Shown: positions 58,793 to 64,000 of the stretch, in pieces
How positions within the stretch are numbered: the first letter of the stretch is position 1
How the letters are laid out: each line of letters opens with the position of its first letter
Program-made: the position numbers and the translations under genes
The notes under the pieces: model-generated
What the model was told of the DNA's origin: nothing
The model's database searches: none
What the model saw: only the letters and a program-made list of their open reading frames with translations
Assembly: GCF_024199005.1 (NCBI RefSeq)
Contig: NZ_JANATA010000012.1
Location: 33,162 to 97,161 of the forward strand
Direction: 5' to 3'
Length of the DNA stretch: 64,000 nt
Origin: Opacimonas viscosa
GTDB lineage: Bacteria > Pseudomonadota > Gammaproteobacteria > Enterobacterales > Alteromonadaceae

Positions 58793-59733
58793 GAAAAATT
58801 CAACGTGCCCCCGTAGAGATTTTTTCATTGAGCTTTCTCGATATTATTTCTTGCGCTTTTGGCGCTGTGGTCATGTTAGTTTTATTAGCCAAGAACGGTG
58901 ATGAAACCCCACAACGAGGTCCACAAGAGATCAGTACGTTAATCCAAGCGATTGCCCAAGCCCAACAAAACATTGTGAATTTAGAAGGTGGGCTAAACAC
59001 GCAACAACAAGCACTGGCGGCAGCTGAAAAGCAAGCTGTAGCCAATGACGCTCGAGAAGCTGCGTTAACAAGTGCGATCCCCAAGGCGCAGAAAGTCTTA
59101 CAACAATTAACTGACCAAGCTCAGTCTCTGCGAGTGGCAATTGCCCAACGCAAGGCTGCGTTAAATACCCCTGTTACTTCGACTCCTGATGCTGAGGTAG
59201 GCGGGATCCCTGTAGATGCTGAATATGTTTTGTTTATTATTGATACTTCTGGTTCTATGAAGCAAATTTGGGGTCGAGTACTCAGTATTATTAAAGATAT
59301 TTTAGATAATCATCCTGAAGTTAAAGGGTTTAACTTCATGTCTGACAATGGTGAATTTTTATACTCAACGTTCAAAGGTAAATGGCTAACTGATTCACCA
59401 CAACGCCGAAAGACAGTATTTTCTGCAATAGCTAATAATTGGAATGCCAGTACCAATTCCAGCCCCGTCGAAGGCATTGAAACCGCTTTAAATCTTTATG
59501 GTTCAGAAACAAAGAACATGGCGATGTATGTCTTTGGGGATGATTATACTGGCGCTTCTTTTGATAAACCCATTGCTCGGATCACCCAAATGAATACAGA
59601 TCCTCAGTCAGGTGAGGCAAAAATCAGGATCCATGGGATTGGTTTTGACAATAATTCAGGGTTTAAATATGCGACGCTTATGCGTGCTTTGGCACAACAG
59701 AACAATGGCAGTTTTATCGGGATTGAGCGATAA
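58789..59733 (+). CDS. Stator-B-like VWA protein 2 (TM helix, coiled coil, VWA)
   Basis: 314 residues from ATG 58789, in a 4-bp ATGA overlap with the previous gene. Built like its neighbour: basic tail, helix with FLDIISCAFGAVV (Asp18), a predicted coiled coil to about residue 127, then a VWA domain with DTSGS (Asp152, Ser154, Ser156) and a later FGDD. The VWA part is of a different subtype, so the two proteins are not recent duplicates and may pair as a heterodimer in the stator. An A/T hairpin with a T-run at 59739-59760 may terminate the operon. Confidence 0.9.
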   Translation: MRKIQRAPVEIFSLSFLDIISCAFGAVVMLVLLAKNGDETPQRGPQEISTLIQAIAQAQQNIVNLEGGLNTQQQALAAAEKQAVANDAREAALTSAIPKAQKVLQQLTDQAQSLRVAIAQRKAALNTPVTSTPDAEVGGIPVDAEYVLFIIDTSGSMKQIWGRVLSIIKDILDNHPEVKGFNFMSDNGEFLYSTFKGKWLTDSPQRRKTVFSAIANNWNASTNSSPVEGIETALNLYGSETKNMAMYVFGDDYTGASFDKPIARITQMNTDPQSGEAKIRIHGIGFDNNSGFKYATLMRALAQQNNGSFIGIER

Positions 59734-59815
59734 GCGGGAAAAATTATAGATAGATTTTTTAACGCTTTTTATGCATATTACTGAATCATTAGACAATTCA
59801 CTTATTGGAGTTACG

Positions 59816-60472
59816 ATGAATATCGCCCAAGCTATGCAAAACCGTTATGCCACTAAACTTTTTGCTGCGGATAAAAAAGTGTCAGATACCGATTTTGCAG
59901 CATTAAAATCGGTGTTGGTAAATGCGCCATCTAGCGTAAATGTACAACCATGGCACTTCATTATTGCCCAAGATGAAGCGGGTAAAAATCGTATTCTAAA
60001 AGGGGCCGAAGGAGCTTATGCGTATAATGCGCCGAAAGTAAAAACAGCTTCGCACGTGGTGGTTTTTTGTAGCAAAATCCATATTGATGATGACTATCTT
60101 TACGAAGTCCTCGAGCAAGAAGATGCGGATGGTCGTTTTGCTAAAGATCCAAGCTTTAAAAAAACGTATCACGGGGTGCGTTCAATGTTTGTAGATCTGC
60201 ATCGCTATGAGTTGAAAGACACCCAACACTGGATGGAAAAGCAAACGTATCTAAATTTAGGTGCCTTTTTAACCAGTGCAGCGGCGATGGGTATTGATGC
60301 CTTGCCAATGGAAGGGTTTGATTTAAAAGCATTAGACCAAGAGTTTGGTTTGCGTGAACAAAACTTAGCAGCAAATGTCGTCGTGACCTTGGGGTATCGC
60401 TCGGCTGATGACTTTAATGCGAGTCTACCAAAATCTCGCTTACCAGAAGAACAATTGTTTACCCAGGCATAA
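59816..60472 (+). CDS. nfsB: Oxygen-insensitive NAD(P)H nitroreductase, NfsB-like
   Basis: 218 residues (E. coli NfsB 217) and similar throughout: NRYATKLF at the N-terminus (FMN phosphate site), NVQPWHFI, SHVVVFCSK, QEDADGRFA, DALPMEGFDLKALDQEFGL, and the C-terminal DFNASLPKSRLPEEQL. FMN-dependent two-electron reduction of nitroaromatics, quinones or similar. ATG 59816 follows GGAG by 7 nt; a frame open from 59771 is ignored. Separate from the preceding operon. Confidence 0.93.
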   Translation: MNIAQAMQNRYATKLFAADKKVSDTDFAALKSVLVNAPSSVNVQPWHFIIAQDEAGKNRILKGAEGAYAYNAPKVKTASHVVVFCSKIHIDDDYLYEVLEQEDADGRFAKDPSFKKTYHGVRSMFVDLHRYELKDTQHWMEKQTYLNLGAFLTSAAAMGIDALPMEGFDLKALDQEFGLREQNLAANVVVTLGYRSADDFNASLPKSRLPEEQLFTQA

Positions 60473-60547
60473 CCGCCGGTACATTTTTTGCGCAAAATAA
60501 ACAGAACATAGTGTAGACTTAAATAAGATTAGTCAGGGGAAATGGTG

Positions 60548-60553
60548 TATACT
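60548..60553 (+). promoter_or_regulatory. Candidate -10 box for ybiT with GC-rich discriminator
   Basis: TATACT followed by GCGCGCC, 46 bp before the ybiT TTG start. A GC-rich discriminator is typical of stringently controlled growth promoters. No good -35 element is visible at the right spacing. Confidence 0.35.
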
Positions 60554-60593
60554 GCGCGCCGTTATTTCCCTTGTTATTATTTAGGTTACTACA

Positions 60594-62177
60594 TTGATCA
60601 CTACCGCAAATATCACCATGCAGTTTGGCGCTAAGCCATTATTCGAAAACATTTCAGCTAAATTTGGTAACGGTAATCGTTACGGCCTTATCGGTGCAAA
60701 TGGCTGCGGTAAATCTACTTTAATGAAAATCCTCAGTGGTGAACTTACACCTTCGGCAGGAAATGTCTCTATTGCACCCGGCGAAAAACTTGGTGTGTTG
60801 AGTCAAAACCAATATGCGTATGAAGAATACTCAGTTATTGATGCAGTGATCATGGGCGATGCAGAGCTATGGGAAATCAAACAAGAACGTGACCGTATCT
60901 ATAGCTTGCCTGAAATGAGCGAAGAAGATGGTATGAAAGTCGCTGATCTGGAAACTGAGTTTGCCGAAATGGATGGTTATACTGCAGAAAGTCGTGCAGG
61001 TGAATTATTGGTGGAAGCGGGAATTCCAGAGGCCAATCACTGGGGTTTGATGTCACAATTACCGCCAGGTCAAAAATTACGTGTTTTGTTGATGCAGGCA
61101 CTTTTTGCAGAGCCTGATATTTTGTTACTTGATGAGCCGACAAATAACTTGGATATTTACACGATCAACTGGCTAGCAGATGTGCTAAATCAGCGTAAGT
61201 GTACCATGATTATTATTTCGCACGACCGTCACTTCTTAAATCAAGTTTGTACGCATATGGCTGACATTGATTATGGTGAGTTGCGTATTTATCCTGGTAA
61301 CTATGAAGAATACATGGCTGCAGCGGCATTAGTCCAAGAGCAGCTCTTAAATGAAAATAAAAAGAAATCCACTGAAATTGATGAATTAAAAAGTTTTGTT
61401 GCACGCTTCTCAGCGAATGCATCAAAAGCTAAGCAGGCTACATCTCGCGCTCGTCGTTTAGAAAAAATTGAGTTAGCCGAAGTGGTTCCTTCTTCGCGTC
61501 AGTTTCCATACATTACTTATCAGCAACATAAAAAACTCCATCGTCAGGCTTTGGAACTGACACATGTAGCGCATGGTTTTGAGGGTCAAACATTATTTAA
61601 ATCGGGTGAGATTTTACTCGAAGCTGGTGCCAAAGTGGCTGTCATAGGTGAGAATGGTGCGGGTAAAACGACTTTTCTCAAGTGTTTGATGAATGAATTA
61701 ACGGCGAATGAAGGTGTGATTAAATGGTCTGAAAATGCGGCTATTGGGTATTGTCCTCAGGATACGTCCGCCGATTTTGCAGAAGATAAAACATTATTTG
61801 ATTGGCTATCACAGTGGCGCATGCCAAACCAAGATGATTTGTTTGTTCGCAGTATATTAGGCCGCTTATTATTTACGTCTGATGAAGTCAACAAAAGTGT
61901 AAAAGTGTGCTCAGGCGGTGAGAAAAATCGTCTAATGTTTGGCAAGTTAATGATGCAAGAAATTAATGTGTTGATCATGGATGAGCCGACCAACCACATG
62001 GATATGGAAGCGATTGAATCTCTGAATAAAGCACTCGCTGCGTTCGATGGAACGTTGATATTTGTGAGTCATGACCGCGAATTCGTATCTTCTTTGGCTG
62101 ACCATATCATTGAAATCAAAGATGAGAAGCTACATTTCTTCCAAGGTTCTTTTGCAGAATATGCGGATAAGTCCTAA
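60594..62177 (+). CDS. ybiT: ABC-F ribosome-associated ATPase YbiT
   Basis: 527 residues, matching E. coli YbiT (530) from [13 protein letters not shown] onward. Two NBDs: Walker [10 protein letters not shown] and GENGAGKTT, signatures LPPGQKLR (degenerate) and CSGGEKNR, Walker [12 protein letters not shown] and [11 protein letters not shown], with a linker ([22 protein letters not shown]) that reaches the ribosomal P-site region. No membrane domain, so a translation factor rather than a transporter. TTG start with AGG upstream. Ends overlapping the convergent CIA30 gene by 4 bp. Confidence 0.95.
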   Translation: MITTANITMQFGAKPLFENISAKFGNGNRYGLIGANGCGKSTLMKILSGELTPSAGNVSIAPGEKLGVLSQNQYAYEEYSVIDAVIMGDAELWEIKQERDRIYSLPEMSEEDGMKVADLETEFAEMDGYTAESRAGELLVEAGIPEANHWGLMSQLPPGQKLRVLLMQALFAEPDILLLDEPTNNLDIYTINWLADVLNQRKCTMIIISHDRHFLNQVCTHMADIDYGELRIYPGNYEEYMAAAALVQEQLLNENKKKSTEIDELKSFVARFSANASKAKQATSRARRLEKIELAEVVPSSRQFPYITYQQHKKLHRQALELTHVAHGFEGQTLFKSGEILLEAGAKVAVIGENGAGKTTFLKCLMNELTANEGVIKWSENAAIGYCPQDTSADFAEDKTLFDWLSQWRMPNQDDLFVRSILGRLLFTSDEVNKSVKVCSGGEKNRLMFGKLMMQEINVLIMDEPTNHMDMEAIESLNKALAAFDGTLIFVSHDREFVSSLADHIIEIKDEKLHFFQGSFAEYADKS

Positions 62178-62770
62178 GCGCTTGAGCGCTCCAGCCATGA
62201 AATTTCATGGATAATCATAGCAAATTCTCCTGCTTGTTTATCTGTGAGCATCAACCCAATCTGACGCACATCGGCCCATCTTAACGGTGGTGCGTCAGTT
62301 ATCAAGCGCCCGCGCCAAGTCGCTTTAAAATCAGCTAAAGTAAATTCATAACTCAGGACTTCATTGGACCTTGTTGCAAATGAGACAGCGTAAGATGCTC
62401 CGTCAAAGCCTTCATTTGTCCGAAAACGGAGCTGATATTGTTTACCATCCCCTTGGATTTTTATACGAACAATATGCTTATCGGTACGGACATTATCCGG
62501 TAGGAGCAAAGGTGCTCTCACTGAAGCAAAACCGCCATTATTGGCTAATGACAAATCACCAGCAAAAGCAAAGTGTCCACTAGATAACATCCCTGACATA
62601 CTTTGCGAAACGCCGCCCATGACACGATCATCGATACTGCGCCAAGTATTACTGTATTGAGCGAGTGGCATCTGCCAGTTTGCTAGCGCACTTGTTGTCA
62701 TCATTCCCCCAACACTTAAGCAACAGATAAGAATGCGTAAAAATACTCGACATGATGTTTTTTTGGGCAT
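62174..62770 (-). CDS. Exported CIA30-domain protein
   Basis: 198 residues with an N-terminal hydrophobic signal sequence ending near SALA. The rest is a CIA30 (complex I intermediate-associated protein 30) domain: [32 protein letters not shown], and [16 protein letters not shown], ending with a [12 protein letters not shown] strand. In bacteria the fold is carbohydrate-binding-like (galactose-binding) with no known role. The ribosome site lies in one arm of an inverted repeat (see next entry). Confidence 0.85.
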   Translation of the reverse strand: MPKKTSCRVFLRILICCLSVGGMMTTSALANWQMPLAQYSNTWRSIDDRVMGGVSQSMSGMLSSGHFAFAGDLSLANNGGFASVRAPLLLPDNVRTDKHIVRIKIQGDGKQYQLRFRTNEGFDGASYAVSFATRSNEVLSYEFTLADFKATWRGRLITDAPPLRWADVRQIGLMLTDKQAGEFAMIIHEISWLERSSA

Positions 62771-62777
62771 GGTTTTT

Positions 62778-62820
62778 ATCCGTATAGATATGAATTTTTT
62801 TATATGTACTTGATACGGAT
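62778..62820 (-). promoter_or_regulatory. Leader inverted repeat covering the ribosome site of the CIA30 gene
   Basis: atccgtat / atacggat, perfect 8-bp arms 27 nt apart, in the 5' leader. On the minus strand the 3' arm ends in GGAT, which is the best ribosome site (7 nt before ATG), so pairing could hide it. Confidence 0.4.
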
Positions 62821-62932
62821 ATGGGAATGGATAGGATTGCTTTTGCCAAGAAAAAGAAATAGTGAAGTAGGCAGCAAATAGCAGTGGTTATATAGGATAG
62901 ACCACTGCTAGTATTTGTTTGATATCACGAAG

Positions 62933-63673
62933 TTAAGCTAAATACGCCTCTAATTCTTCGCTGCCGCCAATATGCTTACCACCGATAAACACTTGTGGCA
63001 CAGTGTCACGACCAGTGATCGCTTTCAATGAAGTCAACGTCGCATCTTGACCTAAGCTAATCTCTTCGAAGTCATACCCTGCTTCGGTGAGTGCTGCTTT
63101 TGCCTTGACGCAAAACGGACAGCCGGGTTTGGTAAACACAGAAACTTCTTCTGGTGCTTTAGCATTCGGATCTAAATAGGCCAGCATTGTATCAGCATCA
63201 GATACTTCAAACGGGTCACCTGGGACATCTGGCTCAATAAACATTTTTTCGACAACACCGTTGTTGACGAGCATGGAATAACGCCAACTACGCTGCCCAA
63301 AACCAATCGCTGATTTATCAACTAAAAAGCCCATTTGCTCTGTGAAATCACCATTACCATCAGGAATAAATGTGATGTTTTCAGCTTCTTGATCGGCTAA
63401 CCATGCATTCATAACAAATGTATCATTGACAGATACACAGCAAATTTCGTCTACACCCAATGCTGCAAATGTCTTTGCTAACTGGTTATAACGCGGAAGG
63501 TGAGTTGAAGAACAGGTAGGGGTAAATGCACCTGGTAAAGAAAAAACAATGACCTTTTTATTGGCAAATAACTCTGCTGTATCAATCGTACTCCAATCAT
63601 CACCGACTCTAACCGGTAGTGTAAGATGTGGTACAGTAGAACCAGATTTATCTTGGAACTGAGGATTTGACAT
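62933..63673 (-). CDS. Peroxiredoxin-glutaredoxin fusion (hybrid Prx5)
   Basis: 246 residues. N-terminal Prx5-type domain with the peroxidatic Cys in [17 protein letters not shown]-terminal glutaredoxin with CPFC in [18 protein letters not shown], then [19 protein letters not shown] (cis-Pro and GSH-binding loop). Reduces hydroperoxides with glutathione, using its own glutaredoxin domain as in Haemophilus influenzae hyPrx5. AAGGAG ribosome site. Likely an oxidative-stress gene; no OxyR site could be made out. Confidence 0.95.
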   Translation of the reverse strand: MSNPQFQDKSGSTVPHLTLPVRVGDDWSTIDTAELFANKKVIVFSLPGAFTPTCSSTHLPRYNQLAKTFAALGVDEICCVSVNDTFVMNAWLADQEAENITFIPDGNGDFTEQMGFLVDKSAIGFGQRSWRYSMLVNNGVVEKMFIEPDVPGDPFEVSDADTMLAYLDPNAKAPEEVSVFTKPGCPFCVKAKAALTEAGYDFEEISLGQDATLTSLKAITGRDTVPQVFIGGKHIGGSEELEAYLA

Positions 63674-63774
63674 AAAAACTCCTTTTACAAAATTGAACCT
63701 ATACTTTAGTAGAGATTTACTGGAATAGCGAGGGATCTTTGCAAACAGAAATTTATAAACTATAAGGTTTTAAT

Positions 63775-63954
63775 ATGCATCCAGGCTTACGTCTTATGAT
63801 TATGTTACTTTGCTTGTTGTTAGCATTAGGTTGTTATTTTGTTGGGGTACCCGCCGGTGGGATGAGTTTTCTTATTTTGGGAGGGATATTTGAGTGTGGC
63901 TTTTGGCTCATTGCGTTTGGGCGGCGTAAAAAAAAAGCCACTAACATGAAGTGA
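63775..63954 (+). CDS. Small two-helix membrane protein ending in an IS terminal repeat
   Basis: 59 codons, start ATG with AAGG 7 nt upstream. Helix 1 (LMIMLLCLLLALGCYFVGV) and helix 2 (MSFLILGGIFECGFWLIAFG) are followed by a basic tail RRKKKATNMK. The stop TGA (63952-63954) is the first three bases of the IS3-type repeat, so the C-terminus may have been changed or cut by the insertion. Function unknown. Confidence 0.65.
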   Translation: MHPGLRLMIMLLCLLLALGCYFVGVPAGGMSFLILGGIFECGFWLIAFGRRKKKATNMK

Positions 63955-64000
63955 CCCCAAAAACTTGGACACTTTACTAAGCGGCTTTCAAGGCCTGATT
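63952..64000 (-). mobile_element. End of an IS3-family insertion sequence with transposase C-terminus
   Basis: The terminal repeat starts TGACCCCAAAAACTTGGAC at 63952, typical of IS3-family ends. Immediately inside, on the minus strand, a reading frame ends in NQALKAA and TAG (63977-64000), as OrfB-type IS3 transposases do. The rest of the element lies beyond the window. AAG at 63949-63951 is the candidate 3-bp target duplication. Confidence 0.85.

Noticed and set aside
51183..59733. Zorya-type anti-phage system, because of a MotA-like channel in an accessory-looking cluster
   Set aside because: No ZorB with OmpA-like domain, no ZorC/ZorD helicase or nuclease, and the partners are periplasmic or lipidated, pointing to an envelope function.

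Overview
The window reads as chromosomal DNA of a marine-type gammaproteobacterium, most likely of the order Alteromonadales. The order is inferred from the protein flavour: GcvP, SbcCD, PurT, GlnE, HldE, LpxL, YbiT and NfsB all look gammaproteobacterial, there is a PQQ operon, and there is a fusion peroxiredoxin-glutaredoxin. Genes are dense on both strands and mostly housekeeping. No rRNA, tRNA, CRISPR array or prophage was seen. The only mobile-element sequence is the end of an IS3-family element at the right edge.

Layout. 1-2.3 kb: 3'-part of gcvP with a clear terminator. 2.4-6.6 kb: sbcD-sbcC nuclease operon. 6.8-11.6 kb: small DUF3718 protein, histone-deacetylase-like hydrolase, purT, secreted YtcJ-type amidohydrolase. 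11.7-20.4 kb: PepSY membrane protein, tamA-tamB (start and stop overlap as ATGA), serine hydrolase. 20.5-24.5 kb: a tight four-gene operon (ACAD11-like acyl-CoA dehydrogenase, APH-like kinase, SDR, bile-acid-type symporter) that suggests catabolism of hydroxylated acyl-CoAs. 24.9-27.9 kb: tdk and fadE. 28.3-31.4 kb: a hybrid sensor kinase whose N-terminal PAS domain is cut off by one in-frame TAA. 31.5-44.5 kb: lpxL, a TcpQ-like protein, glnE, a DUF350 protein, a YhbQ-like GIY-YIG protein, hldE, a large zinc metalloprotease, an EamA permease and an ABC exporter. 44.5-49.4 kb: a pqqABCDE operon followed by a short M16 peptidase (pqqF-like); it includes the 23-codon pqqA and an attenuator-like hairpin behind it. 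49.5-51.0 kb: pepA.

The most interesting region is 51.2-59.7 kb, an eight-gene co-directional cluster. It encodes a secreted or anchored low-complexity protein, an outer-membrane-type lipoprotein, a membrane-anchored PEGA protein, a membrane-anchored protein with several PEGA-like units and an FGE-sulfatase (SUMF1) domain without cysteines, a tiny membrane protein, a MotA/TolQ/ExbB-type channel, and two different proteins that each join a TolR/ExbD-like membrane helix to a coiled coil and a VWA domain. I read this as an uncharacterised ion-driven envelope stator complex in which two VWA proteins take the place of the usual peptidoglycan- or TonB-binding B subunit. The architecture recalls, but is not the same as, the GldK/L/M motor of gliding bacteria.

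59.8-64.0 kb: nfsB-type nitroreductase, ABC-F protein YbiT, a CIA30-domain protein, a peroxiredoxin-glutaredoxin fusion, and a 59-codon membrane protein whose stop codon is the first three bases of the IS3-type terminal repeat.
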